The position numbers and the translations under genes were made by a program. Of a DNA stretch of 64,000 nt, positions 17,172 through 26,394 are shown in pieces (positions within the stretch are counted from its first letter, which is position 1; every line of letters begins with the position of its first letter). Under the pieces are notes generated by a model that was given only the letters and a program-made list of their open reading frames with translations, ran no database searches and was not told the origin of the DNA. Source of the stretch: Olsenella sp. oral taxon 807. Lineage in GTDB: Bacteria > Actinomycetota > Coriobacteriia > Coriobacteriales > Atopobiaceae. The stretch lies in the NCBI RefSeq assembly GCF_001189515.2, contig NZ_CP012069.2, positions 1,922,001 through 1,986,000 on the forward strand. Reading direction: 5' to 3'.

Positions 17172-18011
17172 CTAGGCCTTTTCATCCCACAGCCTGAAGG
17201 CAGCGTCACCCATCTCGGCAAGCTGCTCGAGGGCACGACCCACCGCGTCGTCGGTACAGGGACCTATGTGGTGCACCGATACGTCACGCACGGCGTCGTT
17301 GGCGTTCGCCACCGCGACGGAATGCCCAGAGACCTTGAGCATCTGCAGGTCGTTGTCCGAGTCGCCGAAGGCGACTATCTGGTCGGCGTTAACGGCGAGC
17401 AGGATCTGCAGGACGCGGACCCCTGATGCCTTGCTCCAGCCGTGCGGAACGACATCGAACATGCGGCTGCCAGGCGAGAGCAGGTCGAGCTTGGGGCAGG
17501 CGGCACGGATGCGATCGGCCCACTGGTTGTTGTCAATGCCCTCAGAGCCCTCCTCGAAGTGGAGACCCGCCGTGATGATGGGCCAGGTCGGGATGTCGTC
17601 TGGATCCACGAGCTCGCTCGCGCGCCTGCCACCCCAGGTCGTCCCCATGAGACTCTCCATGTCGCGCGCGCACACGAAGCCTCCCGCGTCGCCGCGTCCA
17701 CTCACATAGACGCCCGGTAAATCGTGCACAATCTTGGCCATGAGCACCATCGAGTCGCGGTCTACCGCCGTCTGGTTGGTGAGCACGCCTCCCACGTAGA
17801 TCTTCTTGCCATTGGAGAGGAGCGCCGTCTGCATGCAAGCCTCGTCACCGCGAAACGACTCGAGCACACTCGCATAGTCGCGACCAGACGCGGGACCAAA
17901 GTAAACCCCCTGGTCCACCAGGGCATGGATGGCCGAAAGCGCCCGGTCGCTCGCCTGCCTCCCCGGCGCGAGCAGGGTGTTGTCCATATCGGTAAGAACG
18001 AGTTTGACCAT
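17172..18011 (-). CDS. Cof-type HAD phosphatase
   Basis: A 279-residue HAD hydrolase with a C2 cap. Motif I LTDMDNTLL is at the N-terminus, SGRDYAS follows near residue 47, and the C-terminal FGDSDNDLQML is motif IV, typical of sugar-phosphate or flavin-phosphate phosphatases. GGAGG lies 5 nt before the ATG at 18011, which I prefer over an upstream ATG at 18023. Substrate unknown. Confidence 0.85.
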   Translation of the reverse strand: MVKLVLTDMDNTLLAPGRQASDRALSAIHALVDQGVYFGPASGRDYASVLESFRGDEACMQTALLSNGKKIYVGGVLTNQTAVDRDSMVLMAKIVHDLPGVYVSGRGDAGGFVCARDMESLMGTTWGGRRASELVDPDDIPTWPIITAGLHFEEGSEGIDNNQWADRIRAACPKLDLLSPGSRMFDVVPHGWSKASGVRVLQILLAVNADQIVAFGDSDNDLQMLKVSGHSVAVANANDAVRDVSVHHIGPCTDDAVGRALEQLAEMGDAAFRLWDEKA

Positions 18012-18160
18012 GAGGGCCTCCAAGCACGTCGCTTCAATCCATCATCTGATGATAGGACATCGAGCGCCTACGGATGTCGGCACACCTCCCAACGGACGAC
18101 AGGGAAACAGGCGAGATGACTCGCGTCGCAGCCCGTACGTCGCGGCACACCGCACCTCGG

Positions 18161-19339
18161 CTAGGCTCTGCCGTGGCGTGCCCTGATCTCCTCGATGGAG
18201 AGGGATGCGGCGAGCTCGGCCAGCTGGCCGGGGGTAAGCTCGGCCATATGGCGCATCTCGTCTGTAGAGTAGGGATCCTCGTCCAGAAAGGCCGCCTTGT
18301 ACGCCGCATACTCACTAGCGTTCGTGGCACGGACATACGGAACCAGGATATTCACCACATCCCCACCTTGACTCACCTGTAATTTACCCGTACATGCCTG
18401 GTAGGTGAGGATGAACGCATAGAGCGCGTCGCAGAAGTTCCCTCCCGTCGCGCAATAGACGCTGCCGTCAGAGAGGTGCTCTCCCATATTGTCGAGGAAG
18501 TCTGTGGTCGCCACGGCAACCTTCCCCGTCAGCCCCATGTTCTTGAGCTGGCCGATCGCGCCCACGAGCGGCACTCCTCCTCCCCCGGAGACGATAAGTG
18601 CATCCATAGAGGGCACGTCGCCCTCGAAGCGCTGCACCGCGCTCGCCGACTCCGAGGCCGAGACGCCCACATATATGGGTTCGGAGAGCTCGATTCGATC
18701 TGCCTCGTGGGTGGCGTTCCACTGATCGCGGGCATTCCTATACCCCCGCCACCGCAACTCGAAGGTCGCGTCCTTCTCGGTCCAGCCCTCAAGACAGATG
18801 TGGCGCCGACCGCCATCGATGAGGAGGCCAGCGAGGGTCTCACCGTTTCTCACCTCATCCTCGTGAACCGCTCCCACGTAGTAGGGGGAGTCGAGGGCTG
18901 CCTGATAGACCTGGGGCGAATCTTCCTGTGAAATCGCGCGGTAGAACTGGGTGAGGTATACAGAATTCTTGTTGCAGGCTTTGATGAGGTGAGGCATCTC
19001 GCTATCGGCTGAGTTACAGACCATCACGCCCGTGCAGCCTTCTGAGATCAGCGTGCTCACCGAGGCGATGACCTGCTTCGAGACGTGCTTGGTCTCCACG
19101 ATGGCAAGGCTGCAGCCAAGGGCGTCGGCCGCCCTCTGAATGATGTTGATGGTGAGGGAGCCGAGTGCGTCTGTAGCGCTCCAGATCGACACGCCTATCC
19201 TCATCCTGCCATCCGAGAATGCGGCACCGCCACCGGAAGGCGCGATCGAACACGCGGGCAAGAGGGCTGAGGCACCAAGGCCCGCAGCCACGGCACCTGC
19301 CCTTCGGACGAACCCTCTTCTCGAAAGCACTTGCGCCAT
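18161..19339 (-). CDS. periplasmic-binding-protein-like lipoprotein (sugar type)
   Basis: A 392-residue secreted protein. The N-terminus has twin arginines (SRRGFVRRAGAVAAGLGA) and a lipobox (LLPAC near residue 31), so it is probably exported by Tat and lipid-anchored. The mature part has the type-I fold of sugar-binding proteins: MRIGVSIWSATD, then CTGVMVCNSADS, MDALIVSGGG and VAVATTDFLDN. No permease or ATPase gene is next to it, so it may act as an orphan receptor or serve a transporter elsewhere. The start is uncertain; an upstream TTG at 19390 is possible. Confidence 0.7.
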   Translation of the reverse strand: MAQVLSRRGFVRRAGAVAAGLGASALLPACSIAPSGGGAAFSDGRMRIGVSIWSATDALGSLTINIIQRAADALGCSLAIVETKHVSKQVIASVSTLISEGCTGVMVCNSADSEMPHLIKACNKNSVYLTQFYRAISQEDSPQVYQAALDSPYYVGAVHEDEVRNGETLAGLLIDGGRRHICLEGWTEKDATFELRWRGYRNARDQWNATHEADRIELSEPIYVGVSASESASAVQRFEGDVPSMDALIVSGGGGVPLVGAIGQLKNMGLTGKVAVATTDFLDNMGEHLSDGSVYCATGGNFCDALYAFILTYQACTGKLQVSQGGDVVNILVPYVRATNASEYAAYKAAFLDEDPYSTDEMRHMAELTPGQLAELAASLSIEEIRARHGRA

Positions 19340-19635
19340 CTCCCCTCGTGGGCATGCGTCGCATGCCTCGCCGCCTACCTGCCTCGCCAAGCCCGCACGC
19401 CCTACCAGCCGTGCGCCTCATGCTCCTGCATGCTCCCATCATCTCATACCTCACGGCTTTCGTGCTCACCTAACTTCATGCTCACCTAACTTCGTATTCA
19501 CCCAAGCAATTTCTCCTTCTGCGGACCTGTGGGGCACGGGTAGACCCAACCCACGTATGATAGGGACAGCGGCAGGGTCCACGTATCTTTACCATATCGG
19601 TGCCTTGTGCCATCTCTACACCGAGGAAAGGGGTC

Positions 19636-20679
19636 ATGATGTCCGTCCATATCAGAAACTTCGGTATGACCGCAGATAGCAAGGAGGTTCATCTCTACAC
19701 GCTCGAGAGCGTGAGCGGCATGCGTGTCTCCGTCACTGACCTTGGCGGCATGCTACAGGAGGTCTCGGTTCCAGATGGCAAGGGCGGCTTCATCGACGTG
19801 GCCCTGGGCTACGACGGGGCGAGTGGCTACCTGCGCTTTGGGGGATCCCTTGGGGCCATCATCGGACGCAACGCGAACCGCATCGCCGGCGCCAGCTTCG
19901 ACCTTGGGGGCACAACCCACCGCCTAGCCAATAACGACGGCGAGAACAACATCCACTCTGGCCCGCACGTGTGGCGAAAGCGCCTGTGGGACGTGACCGA
20001 AGATCCCAAGGACGATCCCGATGGTGGGGCTAGCATCACGTTCGGGCTCGTGAGTCGCGACGGTGACCAGGGCTTTCCCGGTGCAGCAGACGTGAGGGCG
20101 ACCTACATCCTGCACCCGGACTGGCGTCTGGAACTCGCCCTTGAGGCGCAGGTCACCAAAACGACGATAGTCAACTTGACGAGTCACGCCTACTGGAACC
20201 TCAACGGCCATGCCTCGGGATCGGTGCTACGCCACAGCTTTAGCCTGGACGCCGACGCCTACACGCCCGTAGGTAAGGGCCTCATCCCCACCGGAGAGAT
20301 CGCACCCGTGGAAGGCACGCCCTACGACCTGCGCGAGAGCACGAACTTCGAGAATCGCCTGTATGCGCTTCCCGATGGCCTTGACACCAACTTCGTGCTC
20401 AAGAACGACGAGCGCCTCGAGAAGGTCGCAACGCTTGTGGGAGACGAGACGGGCGTATCCATGGACCTCTACACGGATGCGCCGGGGCTGCAGGTCTACA
20501 CGGGATGTGGCCTCAAGGCCCGGGGCAAGGGTGGGGCACACTACAAGGCTTTCGACGGCGTGGCGCTCGAGCCACAGTTCTTCCCCGATGCCATACACCA
20601 CAAGAACTTCCCGCAGCCCATCTATGCGCCGGGCCACCCCTTCGTGTCGAGGATGGTGTTCGCATTCGGGCTGCGGTAG
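19636..20679 (+). CDS. galM: aldose 1-epimerase
   Basis: A 347-residue mutarotase that interconverts alpha and beta anomers of galactose or glucose. Family motifs: NRIAGASFDLGG, NNDGENNIHSGPH with the substrate-binding His, LTSHAYWNLNG with the catalytic His, and GVALEPQFFPDAIHH with the catalytic Glu. GAGGAAAGGGG lies upstream of tandem ATG codons at 19636 and 19639. It stands alone. Confidence 0.92.
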   Translation: MMSVHIRNFGMTADSKEVHLYTLESVSGMRVSVTDLGGMLQEVSVPDGKGGFIDVALGYDGASGYLRFGGSLGAIIGRNANRIAGASFDLGGTTHRLANNDGENNIHSGPHVWRKRLWDVTEDPKDDPDGGASITFGLVSRDGDQGFPGAADVRATYILHPDWRLELALEAQVTKTTIVNLTSHAYWNLNGHASGSVLRHSFSLDADAYTPVGKGLIPTGEIAPVEGTPYDLRESTNFENRLYALPDGLDTNFVLKNDERLEKVATLVGDETGVSMDLYTDAPGLQVYTGCGLKARGKGGAHYKAFDGVALEPQFFPDAIHHKNFPQPIYAPGHPFVSRMVFAFGLR

Positions 20680-20746
20680 GAGCGCAAGGATCGGGGCCTG
20701 GGGGCGGCGGGTCCGGGCGCGGGGCGGCGGGGCGCGCTCAGTGCTC

Positions 20747-20833
20747 AGTGCCCCGCAATCTGGCGGGGGGACTTCGAGGGACGTTTGCCCAGTTGGCAAG
20801 AAAAACAAACCCCCCGCCAATCTGGCGGGGGGT
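20747..20833. repeat. family D double-hairpin repeat, copy 3
   Basis: A first hairpin GTGCCCCGC-AATCTG-GCGGGG, then GTTTGCCCAGTTGG (from 20783), then a perfect 10-bp hairpin CCCCCCGCCA / TGGCGGGGGG (20810-20832). It follows galM and could act as its terminator. The rest of 20834-21170 has no gene; a tRNA T-arm-like hairpin lies at 21026-21040. Confidence 0.7.
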
Positions 20834-21170
20834 CCGGGACGAGCATGGAGTCCGAAGCGAGAAGTTCGAAAGCATGGGAGCAGGTGCTTTCGACCACAGA
20901 GATGGGGCGTCTCGTCCTTGAGTGCAGGGTCCCCGTACCCACCCTCGCCTGTCAATCAGTGCCGTGGTAGTGACGATGCGCGCTCACGATACGTTCGTGC
21001 ATGATTTGGACCTACGCGATCCTTAGGGGAGTTGAACCCCAGGTCGTCCATAACCTTACCGTATAGGCACATTCTCTGCCTTGGAGATGGCACTCGCCTC
21101 GATCAGGCTACCGACTCTCCCGCTTTCAAAGATTTGCCCCATCCTGCGACGTTCCTGCAGGTCATCATAC

Positions 21171-21626
21171 TCAAAGGACAAGCTCTGTCTGCCAGTTCGC
21201 CTCCTGCAGACTGTTATCAAGCAGGCGCAATTCCTTGGCTAGGGCATCGGTCCTCTCCCGCAGGGCAGAGACGTCCACCGTGCGCATAAGCTTGATCTCC
21301 CTGCGCGTATAGCGGGTGACCGACGCGCTGGCCTTGCTAATGAGCTGCTCAAGCGTGTTGATTCTCAAGATGAGGCAATCCTTCCGCGCGATAGTCTCGG
21401 TAAGCGTCCTGCCGTTCACCTTCGTCACGTTGTTCGTCGCGTTGATCGCGGCGATGAGCAGCTCAAGGCGACTCACGGCGGCCTCAAGCTCGTCGAGCAG
21501 TCGAGCGGGTTCCTCCGCAGGCCTCTCGCCCTCCTGCACGAAGCAATTGTCGGCGAGACGCTCCCCTATCTGGCTGATCTTCTTGTTCAGGTCTGCCCGC
21601 TCCTGCAGGGCCTCCGCAAGCTTCAT
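21171..21626 (-). CDS. DIP1984-family protein
   Basis: A 151-residue, mostly helical protein starting MKLAEALQERADLNKKI, the hallmark start of the DIP1984 (septicolysin-like) family. It has coiled-coil character throughout, with INATN near the middle. GAGGAAG upstream supports the start at 21626 over the longer frame to 21728. The biological role of the family is not established. Confidence 0.85.
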   Translation of the reverse strand: MKLAEALQERADLNKKISQIGERLADNCFVQEGERPAEEPARLLDELEAAVSRLELLIAAINATNNVTKVNGRTLTETIARKDCLILRINTLEQLISKASASVTRYTRREIKLMRTVDVSALRERTDALAKELRLLDNSLQEANWQTELVL

Positions 21627-21782
21627 GGTAGCTTCCTCACTGTCGCCTCCATACGACGAGGTTTGTTTCGATTCTCCGTATGCTACATGTAGTTTTTTGC
21701 CATGACCTCTGGCACACCTTGTTCGCAACTCTTTCGCAACGTATGCCCCTGCCTCTATCTTCCGCTACGGGCGATGTCTCGA

Positions 21783-21950
21783 GATGTGAGTGAATCACTC
21801 ACTTCGGGGGAGCGATGTGAGTGAATCACTCACATCGAGCTTTCTTTCAATAGGGCTCTGACCTGCTATTTCATGTTTCTGTATAGCTCCTAAATCTCAG
21901 TTTTATCGAAAAAATCACTCACTTCGCGAGAGTACTCACTTCGCGAGAGC
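21783..21950. repeat. family C palindromic repeat element, copy 2
   Basis: Two palindromes (21783-21806 and 21814-21837; half-site GTGAGTGA), an 85-nt segment containing GCTCTGACCTGCT, then AAAAAATCACTCAC and a duplicated ACTTCGCGAGAG. Same order and length as copies 1 and 3. From 21951 to 22142 nothing else is recognised apart from the ribosome binding site of the next gene. Confidence 0.75.
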
Positions 21951-22142
21951 TGAACAGAGTGAGGGGCGGAGTAAACGCGCGACCCGCACGAGAGGAAGCT
22001 GCGTCGTACCGACGCCTACACCGTTATATTCCACACCGATAACGCGGGATAGAAAACGCGTAGTTCCCAGGGAAGAATCCGCCCCCTATACTCTTTTCAG
22101 CGCATGCGACACATAAGATCGCGAGAGAATGGGAGACGTGAC

Positions 22143-23261
22143 ATGGCTACGCTACATGCCCCTTTCAGGTATGACTACGTGGGAAGCTTCCTGCGACCAG
22201 AAGCACTCAAGAAGGCCCGTGCCGACTTCGAGACGGACGCCATCTCGGCGACGGAGCTCGCAACGGTCGAGAACGACGCTATCGAAGACCTTGTCGCCAA
22301 GCAGAAGGCGGCGGGCTACCATGTCATCACTGACGGAGAGTTTCGCCGGAGCTACTGGCATCTTGACTTCATGTGGGGGCTCGGTGGTATCGAGCACATA
22401 GAGCTCGACCATGGCTATCAGTTTCACAGCGAGGAGACGACGCACGGCTCCGCGCGCGTAACGGGCAGGATAACAGGCGAAAACCATCCGTTTGTGCAGC
22501 ACTATGCGTTTGTGAAGCAGTTCGAGGAGGAAGGTGTCATCGCCAAGCAGACCATACCCTCCCCCGCCCAGACGCTGGCCGAGCTGTTCCGTGAGGACAA
22601 CGGGAACGAGACCACGCGGGTGTACCCAAAGCTCGACGAGCTTATCACGGACATCGCCACAGCGTATCGCCAGGTTATCAGCGACCTCTACGCTGCGGGG
22701 TGTCGTACCATACAGCTGGATGACTGCACCTGGGGCATGATCGCGGACAGCTCGTTCTGGAAGGCAATGGCTGGCTCAGGCTTCACCCTTGAGGACGAGG
22801 CGGAAAAATACCTGCGCATCAACAACCTCGCCATCGAGGGCAAGCCAGATGACCTGGTCATCAACACCCACATCTGCCGCGGAAACTACCACTCTGACTA
22901 CGCGTGCACGGGTCCCTACGACGCCGTGGCGCCCTACGTGTTTGCCCAGGAGAATGTCGATGCGCTCTACCTCGAGTACGACGACGAGCGCTCAGGCGGA
23001 TTTGAGCCTCTGGCCCAGGTGTCGCCAGGCAAGAAGGTCGTGCTTGGGCTTATCACCACCAAAAGTCCCACCCTTGAGGACAAAGACAGCGTGATCCGCC
23101 GCATCCGCGAGGCGGAGCAGTACGTTCCCCTCGATCGGCTCTATCTGAGCCCACAGTGTGGGTTTGCCTCTTGTGAGATAGGCAACAAGCTCACCGAAGA
23201 CGAGCAGTGGGCCAAGCTCGCGCTCGTCAAGGAGATTGCCGAGGAGGTCTGGGGCTGCTAG
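22143..23261 (+). CDS. cobalamin-independent methionine synthase-like (MetE C-terminal family)
   Basis: A 372-residue single-barrel protein like YxjG/YxjH. It has the family start RYDYVGSFLRP, ITDGEFRRSYWHLDF, QLDDCTWG, NTHICRGNYHS (His and Cys zinc ligands) and LSPQCGFAS with the second conserved Cys. MetE enzymes transfer a methyl group from methyltetrahydropteroyl-glutamate to homocysteine; these short relatives may use other methyl donors. GGGAGA is just upstream of the chosen ATG at 22143. Confidence 0.85.
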   Translation: MATLHAPFRYDYVGSFLRPEALKKARADFETDAISATELATVENDAIEDLVAKQKAAGYHVITDGEFRRSYWHLDFMWGLGGIEHIELDHGYQFHSEETTHGSARVTGRITGENHPFVQHYAFVKQFEEEGVIAKQTIPSPAQTLAELFREDNGNETTRVYPKLDELITDIATAYRQVISDLYAAGCRTIQLDDCTWGMIADSSFWKAMAGSGFTLEDEAEKYLRINNLAIEGKPDDLVINTHICRGNYHSDYACTGPYDAVAPYVFAQENVDALYLEYDDERSGGFEPLAQVSPGKKVVLGLITTKSPTLEDKDSVIRRIREAEQYVPLDRLYLSPQCGFASCEIGNKLTEDEQWAKLALVKEIAEEVWGC

Positions 23262-23326
23262 CCTTAGCACGCGCTAAGAGATGGCTGTAAGAGCTTTGGT
23301 AGTGTGACACGAGGCGAGAGGCGAGC

Positions 23327-23411
23327 CTCTCCCTCTCAGGAGGCGGCTGCGCAGACGCGCAGGACTCGGCAGCATCGTTGGCACAGGCGATGTCGCGCCT
23401 GAGAGGGAGAG
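23327..23411. other. 85-nt closed stem structure, possible RNA
   Basis: CTCTCCCTCTCAGG (23327-23340) and its exact reverse complement (23398-23411) close a 57-nt interior that holds two smaller stems, including CATCG-TTGGCACAGG-CGATG. No coding frame is supported in 23262-23713. A separate hairpin at 23501-23521 (CCCCTCGG/CCGAGGGG) followed by CCTTTC may be a terminator. Confidence 0.35.
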
Positions 23412-23500
23412 TCGCCCTTGGAAGTGGTTTTTGAGAGTCACCTGGTCCGTGTCGCCTTGTCCGCCTATTACGAGCCTGACGAGCCTGAGATTCACATCGC

Positions 23501-23528
23501 CCCTCGGAGATCCCGAGGGGCCTTTCAT
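23501..23528 (+). terminator. weak intrinsic terminator candidate
   Basis: CCCCTCGG-AGATC-CCGAGGGG forms an 8-bp stem followed by CCTTTC. It lies 240 nt after the MetE-like gene, so it may end a transcript that includes the structured segment at 23327-23411. Confidence 0.35.
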
Positions 23529-23713
23529 GAACGTCTGCGAACGTCGAGTGTCGCGCCACGCTCTATGCTGCACATGATGGCATTGCACGTCGTGCGTCGC
23601 CGCTAAGGGTATAGGCAGCTGCGGGGCCCTTTGGGAATTACGCACGCTCGCAACTCGGGGGCAGCGGTAGCCCTGCGGCTTCCTCGCAAAGTCCGCTTGG
23701 AAATCAGCTTTGC

Positions 23714-24397
23714 CTAGCACTCCTCGGCATGTATGACCTGCATCTCGAACTCCATGGCCGGCATGCACTCCGACAGGTCAGCCTGAATTCTCCCGAGCGC
23801 ATCCAGGCGCATCTCGACGGAGGTGTTTGCGTTCCCCTGTATGATGAAGACTGCATTTTGTGTCTCATCAGCAAACTTGTAGTTCTCTCCGTCACGAACG
23901 TCCAGCCATGCCATGATTCCCTCTGTGTCACGGTAGACGTAATCCGTCTTGGCAACATGCTTTGCCTTGGACAAAATTGGAAGGAAGGTCCCCTCTTCCT
24001 TGTTGACGGTGAACTCTATCTGTCCGTGAACCTTATCGAGATCGTGCCCACCGATCGCCAGCAGTGAGCGCAGTGACTCGACGTTGTAGATGTCGATAAC
24101 GCTGTTGATGCGCGGTAGGGAGCCGCGATGCTGGACGTTTCGGATAAGCGCCGGAACAGTGGGGGGATTTCTCTTCACACTGCGCCCCACGCGCTGCAGC
24201 AGGTTCTTGTAGCCCTGGATAACGGGATGGCTCGATACCTCGTCGACATCGCACCTCAGTGCCCAGTCCTCCATCTCCCTCTGTTTCTTCAAAAATGAGT
24301 CGGATAACGTTGCCCCTGGATCTACGTTGCGCGCAATCCCAACCACAACGTGTTGTATCCCAAGCGCCGCCATGCTCTTGTCGATATGGAATCTCAT
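23714..24397 (-). CDS. B3/B4 tRNA-binding-domain protein
   Basis: A 227-residue protein of the B3/B4 type, related to the editing domain of phenylalanyl-tRNA synthetase beta chain. Seen: NPPTVPALIRNVQHRGSLPRIN, SLLAIGGHDLDKVHG and the C-terminal DETQNAVFIIQGN. Stand-alone members are uncharacterised; hydrolysis of mischarged or other aminoacyl-tRNA is a reasonable inference. It stands alone. Confidence 0.8.
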   Translation of the reverse strand: MRFHIDKSMAALGIQHVVVGIARNVDPGATLSDSFLKKQREMEDWALRCDVDEVSSHPVIQGYKNLLQRVGRSVKRNPPTVPALIRNVQHRGSLPRINSVIDIYNVESLRSLLAIGGHDLDKVHGQIEFTVNKEEGTFLPILSKAKHVAKTDYVYRDTEGIMAWLDVRDGENYKFADETQNAVFIIQGNANTSVEMRLDALGRIQADLSECMPAMEFEMQVIHAEEC

Positions 24398-24619
24398 GGG
24401 AGACGTACCTCCATGACTGTGGGCAGAGCCCTCACGTTACGTTTGGGGAACGGCCGTCTGACCGCACACCCACCTACCATGGGCATCATAGCATCCTTGC
24501 TGGGCTCGGGTGGTGTTCGAGCAGATCGCATGTGCTAAAAGGTGGATTGAGCTTAGGGTGATAGAGCGCAGGGAACGGTACGGGTGACATCTGACGCCGC
24601 GATCGAGGAACGCCTCGAG

Positions 24620-24737
24620 TCGGGGCCGACCCACCGCTTTGCCTCGACGAACCAGAGGCGCTCGCGCGCCACGAAGCCGCAGCCCGCGACCCTGGCGCAC
24701 GACGAGCAGGCAGCGCGACAAACGACCTTTCTTATGG
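24620..24737 (-). pseudogene. degenerate copy of the small phage gene at 26063
   Basis: In the minus frame beginning at 24737, ATA AGA AAG reads (I)RKVVCRAACSSCARVAGC and continues GFVARERLW. This is the same protein as the start of the gene at 26311, but the ATG has become ATA. GGGTATACT (24756-24764) lies upstream, as in the other cassettes. Confidence 0.5.
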
Positions 24738-24825
24738 CCTCCTGCCCCCAATTCAGGGTATACTGTCATTGACGTCGAGCTCCACCCGGGTTGGTTAGTG
24801 CCGGGGCAGAGAATCGGCGTCTTTG

Positions 24826-25867
24826 CTATTTGACGCGTTCCATATACCTATGGTGCAGGACGATCAGCCCCCTGACATCGCGAAGCCTCGAAACGAAGCC
24901 CACCAACGCCTTCTCGTCATCCTTTTCAAGCGTCTCCAGCGACAAATCAACGATGACCCTCTGGGACTGGCTCAAGCCTGACCCGACGCGCTTCTTTGCC
25001 TTGGCAAGGCTGCTTGTCTCGATGCGCTTCACTTCCCATAACTTCCCATCGATTGTCAGGTCAGGATTCTTTGATCCTGGCGCGCTCGACTCTCGATTGA
25101 ATCTTACCGGATCACCGCCTGATGACAGCCAAACTGCAGCCTGGATCTCCTTCGCCTCCGGCTTGGCACGATACTCGGCGCTCACGCGACCATCGGAGAT
25201 AGATGCCAGATAAGCGTTTACGGTCTCGTCGTAGCCCCTGCGGCTTTTCCCTGTGACCTTGTAGCTCCCCCACACCCTCTTGAAGTCGGACTCGATACCA
25301 TCACACTCAGACCTGACGGCATCGGCCAATACCCTGCGCATATCGTCTTCCGTGGTATGCCGAATCACCAGCTCCGTCCTCCTACGGTTTACCTGGTCGC
25401 GCCCGCGCGCCCAGGTCATCCACGGCGGCGCCATCCGGCAGCGGCAGTCGGGATGTGGCGGCGGCAGGGTTACCCCACCCCGCACCATCGATTGAGAAGA
25501 CCCAGCCGACGAGCGCGGAGCAGGCCTCGCGGGACCTCTCGTCGCCCACCAGCACCACACGGTACTTCCCGAAGCCCTCACGCGCAAGCTCGGCGAGCTC
25601 CTCTTGGAGTCGTTCGCGCCCGTACTTGACCTTCTGGGTGGCACCCATCTCCTCGAGCTTGGCAGCTTCGGTCACCTTGGCCTCCTGCCACTCCCACCGC
25701 TTTGTACACTTCCGGTTGATGGCCTCGTCCACGTTGGCATCAAAGTGCCTGAGGTGCTTGCCCCGGTCGGCCTGCTGTGCCTGCGCAGCGTCCCCGCTGC
25801 CGTCCACCCCTGCCCTGTTGCTGTCCCGACTGTTCTGCCATCTATTACGTCCCTGTCCTCCAGCCAT
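24826..25867 (-). pseudogene. MuF-type capsid protein fragment with nuclease-toxin tail 1
   Basis: The 5' part (25867 to about 25460) encodes a MuF-like C-terminal segment: RERLQEELAELAREGFGKYR, then VGDERSREACSALVG and VFSIDGAG. A frameshift near 25480 moves to a second frame, which continues with PHPDCRCRMAPP, the usual end of MuF domains, and then a toxin-like domain to 24826. That tail has NPDLTIDGKLWEVKRIE, a D...ExK pattern as in PD-(D/E)XK nucleases of the CdiA C-terminal tRNase kind, followed by SQSQRVIVDLSLET. The toxin domain itself is open. MuF proteins are minor capsid proteins; toxin fusions to them are known in phages. Confidence 0.65.
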
Positions 25868-26062
25868 CGCGGCTCGCCGGCTCAGCCTTCGCTATGGCGC
25901 CTTCAGCGCTGTCACGTCTCGGACGCGCGGGTGGGGCCTCCCTCCCGGACGACCTCTACCCGCAAAGCTCTGTGATGCGCTCGGTCGTCTTCTTCGTGGG
26001 GTGGCCACGGCAGCGCAAGAGCTTCTCGTCACCGTCATCCGCGATGATTGTAGACAGGTAGA
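25868..26062. other. decayed phage DNA
   Basis: No intact gene. One minus frame (25956-26080) ends in a protein-like tail (HVVYLSTIIADDGDEKLLRC, ending TERITELCG), probably the displaced C-terminus of the small gene at 26063-26311 after a frameshift. Confidence 0.35.
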
Positions 26063-26311
26063 CTACGTGCTGGTCCCTGGCCGCGCACGGGCGCAGGTCC
26101 ACGTCGGCGAGGGCGGGCGCTCCACGCCCTCCTCGCGCAGGTGCTGCACGATGCGCGCCCTGGATTCCCCGCACTCGCCGAAGGTGCAGCCGTCATCGGC
26201 GTCCACCCAACGGTCCAGCTCCGTGCACCAGAGGCGCTCGCGCGCTATAAAGCCGTAGCCCGCGACCCTGGCGTACGAGGAGCAGGCGGCGCGACGGACG
26301 ACCTTTCTCAT
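26063..26311 (-). CDS. small phage-type protein downstream of toxin 2
   Basis: An 82-residue frame starting MRKVVRRAACSSYARVAGYG and continuing FIARERLWCTELDRWVDADDGC. GGGGAGG sits 5 nt upstream of the ATG. A second, degenerate copy follows toxin 1 at 24737. The last 25 residues look out of frame, so the real gene probably continued in another frame to about 25970. Function unknown; the same protein follows two different toxins, so a specific immunity role is less likely than a phage structural or accessory role. Confidence 0.45.
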   Translation of the reverse strand: MRKVVRRAACSSYARVAGYGFIARERLWCTELDRWVDADDGCTFGECGESRARIVQHLREEGVERPPSPTWTCARARPGTST

Positions 26312-26394
26312 GCATCCTCCCCGCGTAATCGGGTATACTCAGTGCGAAGGGGTACACCCACCCAGCTAATTGGGAGGGCAAGGCCCCTTTCTCA

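Noticed and set aside
25382-25867. Intact phage gene of 161 codons
   Set aside because: Its end is out of frame with the conserved PHPDCRC block of the MuF domain, so it is part of a frameshifted gene.
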